64,000 bases of DNA from Schistosoma haematobium. Its lineage: Eukaryota > Platyhelminthes > Trematoda > Strigeidida > Schistosomatidae. Location: NCBI RefSeq assembly GCF_000699445.3, contig NC_067198.1:32082536-32146535 (forward strand), read 5' to 3'. This document shows positions 1-11,268 of the stretch, piece after piece; position 1 is the first letter of the stretch, and each line of letters begins with the position of its first letter. Position numbers and translations under genes: made by a program. The notes under the pieces were generated by a model. It had not been told where the DNA came from, searched no databases, and saw only the letters and a program-made list of their open reading frames with translations.

Positions 1-58
1 CATTGGTCATCTTTTCCACTTTCTGTTAACCCGTCGGACTCTTGTCTTTTGTCTCCAG

Positions 59-420
59 CTACACCTAGTACAAGTAGCATTCTAGGCGTTGACTCCTTAA
101 GTGATGTTGGCGGCTCCCACTCTGCAAGTAACGTTGATCTACGAGGAAACAAGCTACCAGAAATTGATACCGATGAGGCTGCAGGAGCCATACCAGAGCT
201 TGTCAAACTGATCAAAGATGAAGATGACCAGGTTATTATTTACCAGTCATCAATGATGGTTTTCCAATTGAGCAAGTCAGAAGCTATCGATGCCCTTATA
301 AAGTCGAGAGACATGATAGACTGTATAATATCTGCTCTGGATCGAACAGAAGATCCAGAAACAGTTCGTTTTCTTGCTGGTACATTATATAACATTTCGC
401 AGATGCAACCTGGGCTCAAG
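59..420 (+). CDS. CTNNB1: beta-catenin exon (first in window)
   Basis: The acceptor is a pyrimidine-rich tract ending in AG at 57-58 and the donor is AAG|gtaagt at 421. The exon opens with positions 2-3 of a codon (phase 1). It encodes a Ser/Thr-rich linker and then the first visible armadillo repeats, with [12 protein letters not shown] and AGTLYNIS aligned to IPELTKLLNDED and AGTLHNLS of vertebrate beta-catenin. Confidence 0.93.
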
Positions 421-3400
421 GTAAGTGCTTTGTATTTCTGACTCGATCTTTAGGCAATATTTGCCGCACAATGTATCCCCTCTCTTGTTAAGCTTTTGAA
501 TTCACCTGTAGAATCAGTTTTGTTCTATGCAATAACGACGTTACACAATCTTCTACTTCATCAAGATGGAGCGAAAGCCGTTGTAAGACAGAGTGGGTGT
601 TTACAAAAGATGACTGCTTTATTGCGGAAAAATAACATTAAGTTTCTCACCATATGTACTGATTGTCTACAAATACTGGCTTATGGTCATCAGGAAAGTA
701 AACTGCAAATTCTTTGCAGCGGGGGGCCCATTGAACTGGTTCGGATATTAAGAACATATCAGTATGAAAAGTTACTTTGGACCACGGCTCGAGTTCTCAA
801 AGTGTTAAGCGTGTGTGCTAGTAACAAGCCGGCTATTATTGTTGCTGGAGGAATGGACGCTTTAGCAAAGCACTTACATAGTTCAAGTCACCGGTTGGTA
901 TTAAACTGCCTTTGGGCACTTCGCAATTTATCCGATGCTGCGACAAAAATGGATAATCTCCAGCCTTTGTTGCACTCATTGGTCCGTTTATTGGATTGTG
1001 GTGATAGCAGTATGATTACATGCGCAGCGGGAATCCTCTCCAATCTAACGTGCAATAACCACGCAAATAAATTTATCGTTTTTAAGGTAAGGTCTTACAA
1101 TAAATCTAAACGTAATTTTGCAGATGGGTGGCGTGGAGGCGCTTTTGCGTGCGGTCAGTCAACCTGCTGTCAAAGAAGATATCCTAGAACCATGTATGTG
1201 CGCTTTAAGGCATTTAACAAGTCGTCATGAAGAGGAAGAAACAGCAAGACATGCCTTGGTTCATGAACTCAACGGTTTGCCGATTATCGCTCGAGTTTTG
1301 CATGCAGCAACTGCTGGTATTTGTCCTGATCTTGGTTTAGTCTGTCAACATCCTCAGAATCCGGTGGTATCGTGGATGCTTGTTAAAGCTATGGTTGGCC
1401 TTTTGCGCAATCTGTCTGTCACCTTAGATAGCCATTATGGTATGCGTGAATGTGGGCTTGTCACCGGTTTGTTTTTACTACTTTATGCAGCGCAATATGA
1501 AATAATTAGAGTGAGTGCCTCTGTTTATTTATTAATATCCTGGGAGTATAATAAATATGACCCTAAGGTTTTCTAAAATGAGAACAATAAACTATGGGGA
1601 AAGGTGAATTCATTTCATTTGGTGTCCCCTCAATCCTCAACTTATTAAATGTCAACAAGAATTTGTGCTTCACACATAGTCAGATTTATAAAACAGTTTT
1701 GTGGTGGTGTCTGTAGATTTAGAGCAAATGAAGTGATTTCACTTCACTCAACAAAGCTTTTTGTCCTTGTATAAAATCTCAACAAGAGGACTAATTTGCT
1801 AGGACTTGTAGTTCATTTAAAGTATTGGTTGTGATCAATATGAGGTTTAATTATTATTTTAACAGTTTGTGGTATCTGTGGAGCAGATATTTTGTGAGGA
1901 CTTCGAGAAGTCACAAATAAATGTTCTGGTGTTTTTTTATGGTTGTGGACACCCACTAGTAGTTGTATGTGTATCTCATTTGTCACGTACAAATGTATGT
2001 GCTTGGCTTTCAGGAAAAAATTAATTGTATGACGGCTACATCTAATGGTTGACGACTCGATAGATTTATTCGGTCTTAGTTTGACCACTCCTACCACTCT
2101 CCCAACCTATTCCTACATCGACCAACATCACGTGTCGTAACGAGGTAGCCAGTTGTTGGGCATAAGCAGCATGTGTTCCGACCAGCTTAGTCGACGAAGA
2201 TTCAAAACCCCATGTCTACTCAGTACCCTACATTTAACACCAGGATTGATCACTTGGTGGTCAAAACATATGCAAGCAATGTTTAGAAGACACGTATGTT
2301 CGAACACTAATTCCCGTTGTCTCTGAGAGCCATGTTTCGGTCGTAAATTAGGACGGAGTAAATTGCTGGACAGTATACTCATCCGATTGGCAGATAGACA
2401 TGTCACCTGATCCATAGGTGATGGAAGTTATCAGAATCCAAGTGAGCCTTCTAGATCCGTACTGATATTTCTTCCGATGCAAACCCACGAGGACTGATGA
2501 GACTTCCAAGATGATTGAAGTGGTCTATGTGCGCAACTACTTCACTGGATATTGTTACTGCGGACCAGTTCCCAAACAATATTTTTGATCGAGAGAGAGA
2601 GAGAGAGAGAAATGGATCTAAAACACTGTTACATTGTTGCTTCAGGTGATCAGAATACTAGATCTCGTCAGTGTTTTCATCGAACACCTCCATATTTCAA
2701 GTTAATAAGTAGACTTTCTGGTAGGTGATAAGTCCTTGGAAAGTCAGATGACAGAAGCGTTATCCCTAAAGAAGCATGTATGACAGAGTAAAAATAGGGA
2801 AATCTGGAAACCCTAACGAACATCACTTGGTATCATTATTTTTGATGACATTTGGCCATAAGCTCTGATTCAACTAGTTGTCTTCGAATAAAGAACCTCT
2901 ACAAGTTTTATGTACTTTGGTGTATACCTTCAACCATAAATGCTGCTGTTAAACCTGTCAAGTATTGCGGATGAATACCACATTAAAGTCAAAAGTTCAG
3001 TGTCGGTAGGCACGTCCATGCTCGAGAACCTGAAAGGATTAGTATTTGACCGGTACTCCCACTTCCAGGTCTGGTACTAGGTTCGTTTCTCTCAGATTCG
3101 CTGTTCACAGGCTTTTCTGAAGTTTTGATAATCACTGAAAACATTATTTTGTGCACCATATTAGCCAAGCTTATTCTGTGGCTGTCGCAAGAAGATTTTA
3201 ATCTTCCAAAAACTTGGACAGCCCTCGAGACCAGCCAATTAGGATAACGTCCAGTTCCGAAACTGCAGCTTATGTCCTAGGCAATCTAACATCTAAAACT
3301 GGACCACCATCCAAAGAAATCTCCAGGATTAGCCTATCGGGGTTCATCGTTATCCTTTGCTTTAGATTAGCTATGGTTGTTTCAAATACATTGATAGTCG

Positions 3401-6400
3401 AGAGACTTATGTTAGTATCCCATCCAGGCTGTTTTTTATCGGTAGGCAACTGGAGGGTAACTGCGAATTTGTTAAATTGTAATTAAAAGTGTTTCACCCC
3501 CCACTCTTACGGTTTGTGCTTAGAGTGGGTCATAATTTCGGTAATCTAACTGTACTACTTTCCTTTTTGATAATTCTGAAATGTTTATTATTACCTATCG
3601 CCACGGCCTTTTCTGTCCCTTGATTTCGCCTCCCACTAATACTGATAGTGATTGAGTAGACTTTTTGTCAGTCTAAGCCATCTCTTTTCATCGTGTTCGT
3701 TGCTGGGATGAGTCCCGGGGTATTTGTCTGTTTCAGTAAATGACACCGAAACTTAATTGTATTTGCTAGCTTTTTTAAGTCACCGATATATATTACCGTA
3801 AGACAGACAGATACGTGTTCTCACTAGAGTATGATCAGAGTCTAATGATGTGCTCTAAAAACGAGCAGCAGCAGTGTATCGGGCTTCTCTAACGATGGTT
3901 GGTGGTGATATGGCCTATTCGCGTCCGTCGATTTTGATATTTGTCACGTGAGACTAATTTTGGTATTTTCTAGAAATAGATGGTTATCTGAACATAGTCG
4001 CAGCAAAATGGTCATTGTTATTTCTTCTCTGTACTCAAACGTCTCTAGATTGGTCTAAGTTTTTATGATACGTTCATACACTAGCTACTTACTTCATAAC
4101 CCCAACTTTAGTGCGTGGAGAAGACTTCTGCTGTCCTCTTCTTCCCTGCCCACTAATTAGAGGAACAGTCCAGTTTATACTGAAGCTTTGTTGATCTATA
4201 CCACATAAGTAATTGAAATCGCACTCATGTTAGTCCAGTTACATATCAATTCAATGATTGAAATTCCTTATCAACCCAATTATTGCTAATGACACAAAAT
4301 CACACTGACACAATCAATGCAAATGGAAATAGATAGGCAATCCAATAAACAATTACAACTGAATAAAAATAATATATTTGTAATATCCCAATGAGTAGAA
4401 AATTGGATTTTCTGACGTTTCGTGACTTAGTGTAAGTCACTTCTTCAGAGAAATTACAACTGAAATTACACTGGGAGTCAACGAATATAGTTAACTCTGA
4501 ATAATTTAATATGACGGAAAATGTTTTGAAAGTTCGCTGAATGAAAATCACTTTAATCGATACAGGAAATCATAATTTCTCTGCTTATACGTTTTACTCG
4601 GGGATAAAGTATCTTCAACAGTTTTATTTTTGTTTAGACTACCTACTTGGACATCAAAATCCCCTTCTATAATTCAGTCGGTTAGTCGTCGTAAATATAG
4701 AGCCTGGAACAGATGGGAGTTGTCTCAAATTACCATACTACATTAGTACGACGAGATGAATAGCAAAAGAGAGGAATAATTTGGCAGCAGTGGTAGTGGG
4801 ACGAACTGAATATTGAGTATATGTTTCGTAAAGACAGTGGAAAAGTATGCATGAAGCTATACTGGAATTCTAGATCGAGAGAAAGATGAATAAAGACTGA
4901 ATGCATCTGCGCCGTCGCAACCGATACTGAGTGATGTCACTCAAATCTGCAGTCACCGATCACGGTTTCCGTGCGGACCCCGACCAGGTAGTTTGCTTTG
5001 TCCACTTGACTCAGTTGAAAACTTTGATCTACTGATATTTGTTGATATTTAATATACTTGTAGCAAACGTCTGTTGATGTTGTTTTACCACAAATCTTCG
5101 AATCTTCCTGGTTTTATGTATCACGTTGTGTGGTACACCTGGATTGTGAGTCATATGTACTACCAGTGATGTCACCCGTTTTCTCAATGTAGGAAATTGG
5201 AAAAGGATTTGAACTCAAATTTGTTTGTGCTACTGCTCCGCTGTTTCGTATGTTGGGAGAGCTGAACAGTGGAAGGCATGTAATATGAATGGAGTTATTT
5301 TCCAATGGTATCTTGTGTGTTTATCCTTTGCAGTGTAAGCTTGTTCGCATAACAACACTAATTCTAGTGGTCTATGCTAGTGTCTATGAATTCGGAAATT
5401 TATAACCAATTTATTTTATATTTCATTTGAATCAATAACATTTTCATCCTTGAGTTGCCAAACTTATTATAATTTTGCTTATTACAAGTTAAAGTTATTA
5501 AAAATTTTCATTCATATTTTAGCGTTCTGTTTCTTCCACTCATCCAACATTCTCAACGGTAGTGCAAAGTGTTAGACTCGAGGAGATTGTGGAAGGGATT
5601 TGTGGTGCACTTCATATGCTAGCGAAAGATCATGCTACTCGGTCTTATCTAGCTCTTCTAAAGGTTGGTTTACAACAGCATCCAGATATTGTAATTGAAC
5701 GATAGTTTATGTTGAAGTTAATAAAATGTAAATGAATTTATAATAACTCAAAATAACTTGCAAATGAGCTATCGTGCTTACATTTTTTCAAGAAAAACGT
5801 TTCATGGAAATTGTAGTCATTGGTACAATATCGTACTAAGTTTTTACTCAACGAATGACCTGGACATATGCGTCAGTAATCTAGGTGTTGGCTTTCTGAC
5901 CTTTAAGTCACGGACTAAATGGATCCTATCTTCCTTCGGTCCTGTAAGTCTAGTAATATCTTCAGTTCATAGCACAAATGCACTGTCCTTTGTCGTGGTC
6001 ACTACGTTAATACAAACATTTATAAGTTTTGTAAAATGCGTTATTAGTAGTTCATCTAGATGTATTAAACTCCTTAAAAAATGTAGCTTACCTCGAGCTT
6101 CCACGGTAACACTTCGAAGTCACTTTGAAGTTAAATGTAAAAACGTCCAAACTGGGGCGTTTAAATGTAGTGTAGTAAGTTTTCCTAGTTAATATACAGT
6201 GTCTTGTTTTTACTTCGCACTGTATGCTGTTCATCATTGTTCATTTTATTTAAAGTAGTTGTTCACATTTTCTGCTTTTTACTGTTTACTTTTCCTTTAG
6301 TTTGTTTATGATCATCGGCTACCAATTCTTTTTGTATAGCTTTGTCATCTGTTTTTCTCTTTCATTCACTCAGTCATCTTTAACTCTTAAAAATATTTCA

Positions 6401-8357
6401 ATACTTATTCATTCTTGTTGTACAGGCTCCAGCTTTAAGTATAACTCCAAGTATTCAATCTGGCTCTTCTGGTCTTGCGATATTCGTCGAACTTCTTCAT
6501 TCGCCTCATGAGTCCATCCAGCGTGCCTCAGCAGGCGTCCTCGCAGAGGTTTCACAGGATCGTGATGGCCTTGAGGCTTTAGCTACCTTACCTGGAGCAG
6601 GCTCAAGGTTCGATGAACTGGTTCGCTCTAGGAATGAAGCTATCTCAACTTATGCTTCTGCAGTAGTCATCCGACTAGCTGAAGAGCGTAGGGGTATAGG
6701 CAGCAACCCGTACATTTTCTCATCTCATATAGAATCGCTAAATACCCCACCTTTACCAATGGATACAGGAGAAGTTTATCATGTGCCTACTGTTCATCCG
6801 GGGGGCACTTTGCATCCTGAAATGCCTTCATTAACTCATCATGGGAGTTGGAACCATGGTCCCTTACAGACTCATCCTCAAGAATCTGGAAACACATGTG
6901 GTAGTCCTTCCAACTCGTTGATGGAGATGCTTGGACCATTTCCACCTGGTTGCAAGGGTAAGTAGTTTGTTTAGTTATCATTTTATGTACTCGATCATAA
7001 CTGCTGTCTTTACTTAGCGCTGAAACTTAGTTGTGGTTGGTATTAATTTGATTTTTCATTTCCTGACGGATCTCATTGTACTAATATAACGTATGGCGAC
7101 TTTGATACACTTTTGCACCACGTCATATATTGTTTGTGCCTACCTGTTGCATCTCGTGTAGGCTTGGTTATAAAAGTTTTAGCAGGCTAATTAACGTTTT
7201 ACAAACGTTTGTAAACGTTACTTATTTTCAAACCAGTGCTAAATCATAAATGTTTTCATTGTTGATTTCCCCTGCATGGAAACATAACAGTCTTAATAAT
7301 GTTATAGTCTACACTGTTTCTGTCTGCCACTACAGGCTTATCTCCTTAGTTCTCAATTATAGTAACTAGTTTTCCATTAATCCTATCTAAGAGATAAGGG
7401 TCTGTATTTAAGAATAATGACTTATTTGGTTCATTGATAGAAAGGCAACAAAAAACAAGCTGTTTTTGTGCCTATTTAGAATTAGGAAACGTATTAATAA
7501 TAATTATGTCAGTACTTTTAAAAATTGAGTTAAATTTTTTAATGATTGTTCTAAATGACATACATGTTCCGAAATCGGAATCACTGTTACTTCGATTGAA
7601 ATTACTTTTGTAAAAAGTGAGCTAGCATGTGAACCGTTTTAATATATGATTTCCATACGAAAATGAGATGGGATTTCTGACTGTATAGAGTTGATGAAAA
7701 TTTGGAAGGAGGTCATTTGTTTTTAAAGTAATTGTGTAGTTATGCTGTCATAATTGTTAGTTTTTTTATCCCCTTGTCAATTTAGGTTCTGTGTGCAATG
7801 ATTGTTGCTCTTACTGGGGTGATTGTGATCCTCCTGGGACTTGCTCCGATCCAAATTGTATTTATAATGGCAATAATAATCAATCATCTGGAACGTACTC
7901 TGAACTGCAACCAGTAAAATTATACCACAACATACGCTCACCAAGTCGTACTGGATTTGTGGGTTGTGGAAATATATATTCTGTGGGGCCAACACTTGTG
8001 TCTTCATCTGTTCAGAATATTGACAATACTCACCAGTTACAGGGATCTAATCCCGTTTTGCCCACTGGAATGAGTGTGGTGCCACGCAGGTCATGTGTCG
8101 GAAGTATAAGTTCAAGTGGTTATTTAAGTCCGGGTGGTGATATGTTTTTAAATCCTTCACCTTCAGAATACAAGCCGTTTCACGAAGATAACCAAGGTAT
8201 CCTAAGACCATCACTTTTAGATCAACAAACACACGCTGCTTCAATTTCTTCACCTGCAATACCTTCACGAAATGTTAGTGCTGGTTATCTTAGTCCCGAT
8301 TTAATGGCTTTAGAAGAAACCGACCCTGATTGGTTTGGAGGCCCTGCCGTAATGTGA
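59..8357 (+). CDS. CTNNB1: Beta-catenin (armadillo repeat protein), 3' part of gene, 6 exons
   Basis: Exons 59-420, 454-1086, 1124-1510, 5523-5663, 6426-6957 and 7786-8357 join in one open frame of 875 visible residues ending in TGA. The first base of the first visible codon and the whole N-terminus (phosphodegron, alpha-catenin site) lie upstream of the window. Diagnostic stretches include [58 protein letters not shown] and [10 protein letters not shown], which match the central armadillo repeats of metazoan beta-catenin almost residue for residue. The protein is known to act as an adherens-junction linker of cadherin and as the Wnt co-activator with TCF. Differences from vertebrate forms visible here are a longer loop in the repeat encoded around 1290-1375, an insert at the start of exon 6426, and a long low-complexity C-terminal tail. 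The tail has a cysteine cluster and two GYLSP motifs. Whether this is the signalling or the adhesive flatworm paralogue cannot be told without the N-terminus. Confidence 0.96.
421..453 (+). other. 33-bp mini-intron
   Basis: It has GT-AG ends (gtaagtgctt...gatctttag) and phase 0. Removing it restores the beta-catenin alignment across the junction (GLK|AIF). Introns of 30-50 bp near the 5' side of genes are a known schistosome trait. Confidence 0.92.
454..1086 (+). CDS. CTNNB1: beta-catenin exon: central armadillo repeats
   Basis: This exon has 211 whole codons, phase 0 at both ends, and ends AAG|gtaagg. It carries the best-conserved part of the protein: [55 protein letters not shown] and [14 protein letters not shown]. 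This region forms the positively charged groove that binds TCF, cadherin and APC in known beta-catenins. Confidence 0.97.
1087..1123 (+). other. 37-bp mini-intron
   Basis: It has GT-AG ends (gtaagg ... ttttgcag) and phase 0. Splicing joins ...VFK to MGGVEALL, matching the vertebrate order CQVGGIEALV. Unspliced reading runs into an unrelated frame. Confidence 0.92.
1124..1510 (+). CDS. CTNNB1: beta-catenin exon: armadillo repeats about 8-10
   Basis: It has 129 codons, donor AGA|gtgagt at 1511, phase 0. It encodes [20 protein letters not shown] and GLLRNLSV. Between [11 protein letters not shown] and [12 protein letters not shown] there are about 20 extra residues ([19 protein letters not shown] region) relative to the short HPPSHW loop of vertebrate beta-catenin. 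Confidence 0.95.
2110..2640 (-). mobile_element. Decayed RTE-type non-LTR retrotransposon, 3' end of reverse transcriptase
   Basis: On the minus strand this resembles the C-terminal tail of schistosome RTE-like polymerases. Features are a VF(D/E)H-CL-IA-IC-DH block, a VLS/RHGV block and a MP(N/E)-(R/W)LPR block around 2128-2330, preceded by the [12 protein letters not shown] segment near 2480-2570. The frame is broken and short. The same segment is present in sense orientation at 27060-27720, sharing the GGGAACTGGTCCGCAGTAAC-like stretch in inverse. It is a fossil lying antisense in the beta-catenin intron. Confidence 0.7.
2591..2611. repeat. (GA)n microsatellite
   Basis: About ten GA units lie inside the retrotransposon remnant. 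The matching place in the copy near 27150 is a short CT-rich run, so it probably expanded after insertion. Confidence 0.9.
5523..5663 (+). CDS. CTNNB1: beta-catenin exon: start of last armadillo repeats
   Basis: It has 47 codons, phase 0 on both sides. The acceptor is tattttag and the donor AAG|gttggt. It encodes [20 protein letters not shown], matching [20 protein letters not shown] of vertebrate beta-catenin. Confidence 0.95.
5664..6425 (+). other. 762-bp intron of beta-catenin
   Basis: It starts with gttggt and ends with tcttgttgtacag. It contains a 144-codon open frame at 5758-6192 with no recognisable homology and no splice logic, which I regard as chance. No other feature is seen. Confidence 0.85.
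6426..6957 (+). CDS. CTNNB1: beta-catenin exon: last armadillo repeats and start of C-terminal tail
   Basis: The acceptor is ttgtacag and the donor G|gtaagt, leaving one base of a Gly codon (phase 1). It encodes [20 protein letters not shown] (cf. [20 protein letters not shown]) and [13 protein letters not shown] (cf. TYAAAVLFRMSED), the two last repeats. About 80 residues of Pro/His/Ser/Gly-rich tail follow. Its first 15 or so residues ([15 protein letters not shown]) are an insert relative to vertebrates. Confidence 0.94.
6958..7785 (+). other. 828-bp intron of beta-catenin
   Basis: The ends are gtaagt and gtcaatttag, phase 1. It is AT-rich with no repeat I recognise. A near-palindromic stretch around 7190-7220 (aacgtttacaaacgtttgtaaacgtt) is the only visible structure. 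Confidence 0.85.
7786..8357 (+). CDS. CTNNB1: beta-catenin terminal exon: Cys cluster and GYLSP tail
   Basis: The exon completes the Gly codon, then reads [13 protein letters not shown]... to TGA at 8355-8357. Six cysteines fall within 22 residues (7794-7859). Two GYLSP motifs follow at 8118-8132 and 8283-8297, the second followed by an acidic end ([12 protein letters not shown]). The acidic, Trp-containing terminus is loosely like the LAWFDTDL end of vertebrate beta-catenin. The Cys cluster has no vertebrate counterpart. Confidence 0.92.
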
Positions 8358-8462
8358 ATTTTTCTTTTTTGGAGACGAAAGTTAGACTTAATTTTTAGTC
8401 TTTTTTTAAAATACTGGTGCCTCTAGGCTTTCAACCTGAAAGCCATTTCCTTTTCTTGCTGC

Positions 8463-8468
8463 AATAAA
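8463..8468 (+). terminator. Candidate poly(A) signal of beta-catenin
   Basis: An AATAAA lies 106 bp after the stop codon and is the first in the 3' flank. A second AATAAA lies near 8776. Use cannot be decided without transcripts. Confidence 0.5.
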
Positions 8469-10259
8469 CGTACAGCAGTTGGTTTTCTTCTTTCTGATCC
8501 ATTGTTACACACAAGCCCATCTATTCATGAGTATGAATACAAAGGGAAAAAATCAAATGTCCGTTTGTTTTTTCTCCAAGCAATTGTATGTTAAGCTTTT
8601 CGATTTTCGATGGAATGTTTTATTTTGAAATTTTGTTTTATATGGAATATGAATTCCAGTTGCCTTTTTAATTTACAGTTGTTATAGTTGGATAAATAAT
8701 ATGTTATGTGATTGGTGGGTTTTTTGACTTTCTTATCGCATATTGAAATATAGATCAAATTTTCTACACAACTAAATAAACACTGATTAAAGAACTGAAC
8801 AAGAAAAAAGCAACATGATATGATTCAGTTTAGGTAAGTAGGTACTTTTGTTATACCTTTCGTTATTCTTGAAGGAAAGTTGAATAGCTCATCAATGTAT
8901 GACAATGTGTTGTTTGTCTTAATTTGTTTTTACTTTTTTTATTGTAACTAACTCGCTGTTGAGTGATCTACCGTTATTTCGATTGTCTTTTTTAAAAAAT
9001 ATTGAGTAGCCTACATTATACATAATATTGAAACACTTTAAAACTTTTACTAAGCTTATTCTTACTTTTTACTACTCTGCACACCACTTTTAGCGCCATC
9101 ATTATTTTATTTCTTACTTTTGAATGCCACTAATCAACACATACACACTCATACTTATACACTTTTTATCACTCCAGCGGCATTATTTATGTTATTACTA
9201 TTAATCATATTTGTTTGTCCCTTTCCAAGTTTTGACTGTTTTTGCTTTTTCTTTTTCTCTAAATAATTATGATTACGATCACTAGTTCACACGGAGCACC
9301 TTGTTCTGGATATAAACATTATTATTTCATGTGATGTTTTCTTTTACATGATGTATGGATTACTACTTGCTTTGGTAGTATGTAAGCACTCAAATAATCT
9401 ATTCGAACTACTTCAAGCAGTTGGGGTCGCCACCATACATAATTAGTGCTACGAATTCGACGATTACCAAATAAACAGACATCGAGTATCTTCAGCTTGG
9501 AATCAGGTTTTGTAAGGGTAAACTATGTTTATTGACACCAAGGCACTGTAAACTACCTTTTAAAAACCAGATTAACATCACAGGGGCATCAAATATGGCT
9601 TAAATTAGAACACCACTAAGCTCAATGTATAAAGAATCGCTTTTGTCAGTTATACTGGCACGCGAACGTTTACTTCTTTTCAACTGTACGTCACCTAAAG
9701 GAAGTACATGGACAGTTTCCTGTTTAAGATGACAGATCTACATCACCAGCATGCAATTTCTCCACAATTCTCTCTAGAATACTGTTCATGACAGAGTTAG
9801 ATTGATATCGAGATATGTTGGACAACAGTACCCAAATTAACTTAATTTGGGATGATTGGCAAATGTTATGCATGTACGCTACATAGAGTGCATCTTAAAA
9901 ACGCTTTCAGTGTATTAATAGGACTTTCAATGTCAAGATGAAAGGAAATTCCGTACCCATAGTGGGCATTACGATATTCAAGCTTGTGGCGGAATACAAA
10001 GACACCGATAATGCATCTATGGTGTGAATGAAACTCGGTCTGGATAAAATATTGCTTAATTTGAGTCGATGTAAAACTTTATCTGTATTTTCTACTCGTT
10101 GTTAGTATATCCCATGATATCAGTTAAAACAGATAGAAAAACTTCTAGACTGCTAGTGGTAAAAGTACTGAACGGAAATTCTCGTTAAAGGTTACGTACT
10201 TCAGCTTTACAGATTGTCTCTCAATAATATAGGACTAAAGATTTTTAAATTGGTAAGTT

Positions 10260-10760
10260 AAGTCTCTCAAACTTTTGTCGATCCATCATCGGCGAATAAG
10301 GATAATCCGATGCAGATGAGTAAGCAAGGACAGCATTTCTACAACTGAAGAACATATGAAACTCGAACAACTGTCAGCCAGCATCAAAGTCAGAATCTTC
10401 AGTACGAATGCTAAGACAGTTCTGTACTGAACTGAAACTTGGAGAACTACTACAACCATAAAAAAGTACAGGTATTTATAAACAATTGTCTACGTAAGAT
10501 ACTCAATGACCGTTGGTCGGATATCATCAGCAACAACCTACTATGGCAGAGAACAAACCAACCTCCATCTGAAGAGACAATTAGGAGAAAAAGACGCTGG
10601 AGCTGGATGGAACATACATTGAGAAAATCATCAAACTGCATCAAAGGGCATACACGAAAAGGATGAGTAGCAACTGGAAATGATTCCCCAGGATAGAGTT
10701 CGATGGAGAATACTGGTGGAAGGCCTATGCTCCTTTACGAGGGGTAACAGGCGTAAGTAA
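10260..10760 (+). mobile_element. Decayed non-LTR retrotransposon, reverse transcriptase C-terminus (second family)
   Basis: On the plus strand the frame at 10439-10666 reads ...[16 protein letters not shown]..., then [17 protein letters not shown] and [17 protein letters not shown]. That order is typical of the extreme C-terminus of another schistosome RTE-like polymerase lineage (ETW-TTT, INSCLRKIL, LW-RT-Q-P, RRWKWIGHTLRK). Upstream at 10360-10440 a ...VRIFSTNAKTVL...TETW... piece is still legible. Stop codons and frame shifts make it a fossil. Confidence 0.75.
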
Positions 10761-11268
10761 TATGATCTTTAGTTGTGCAGTTGGGTGGACATTAAAAGGT
10801 TTATTTAAAAGTACTTAGGGATTGACTAGCTCTAACCAGTCACTGAATATCATATTGGCGAAATCTAAGCCTTTACAGAAATTTAAAAAGTGTAATCAAT
10901 CATCAGCTGCAAGCAGTTTATAAAATGACTGTCTGAAGGTTCGAGACTTGACATTCTATATAAAACGGGATCTTGATTGTGGGAGTTAATGGTACGTTTA
11001 TGATTGAGGTATTAGCTGTTTGAAAAAAATAGTATAACAAAGGGCTCAAATAATTTTTTAGGGATATAAATACTCTACTGGAGTAAGTACAAAACTGTTT
11101 GGCAACCGAAAAGATAGGTTGGTTGTATATGGATTTTGTTGACTGGAACCATCTACAGGAAAAGACAGGTCAAGTCTTGGTATGGGCTTCATGACTCCAA
11201 GTGGTATTGATTTTGAAATGTATTAATACTAATTTATTAAATTGCCAAATATAAGGTTGGTGTTGTAG

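Larger units (their letters stand above)
1511..5522 (+). other. 4-kb intron of beta-catenin, with decayed retrotransposon
   Basis: The donor is gtgagt at 1511 and the acceptor tattttag ends at 5522, phase 0. It holds an antisense RTE-type reverse transcriptase remnant (about 2110-2640) and a GA microsatellite. Other stretches (3000-3500, 4640-5060, 5110-5330) have a base mix richer in GC than the flanks and look like old repeat fragments, but I could not classify them. No coding exon fits the beta-catenin alignment here. Confidence 0.85.

Noticed and set aside
3214..3486. 90-codon plus-strand frame in the 4-kb beta-catenin intron
   Set aside because: The alignment needs no exon here and the phase-0 junction of its neighbours is intact. 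It is probably part of an old repeat.
5758..6192. 144-codon plus-strand frame in a beta-catenin intron
   Set aside because: It lies wholly inside an intron fixed by homology on both sides, has biased AT-rich composition and no recognisable motif.
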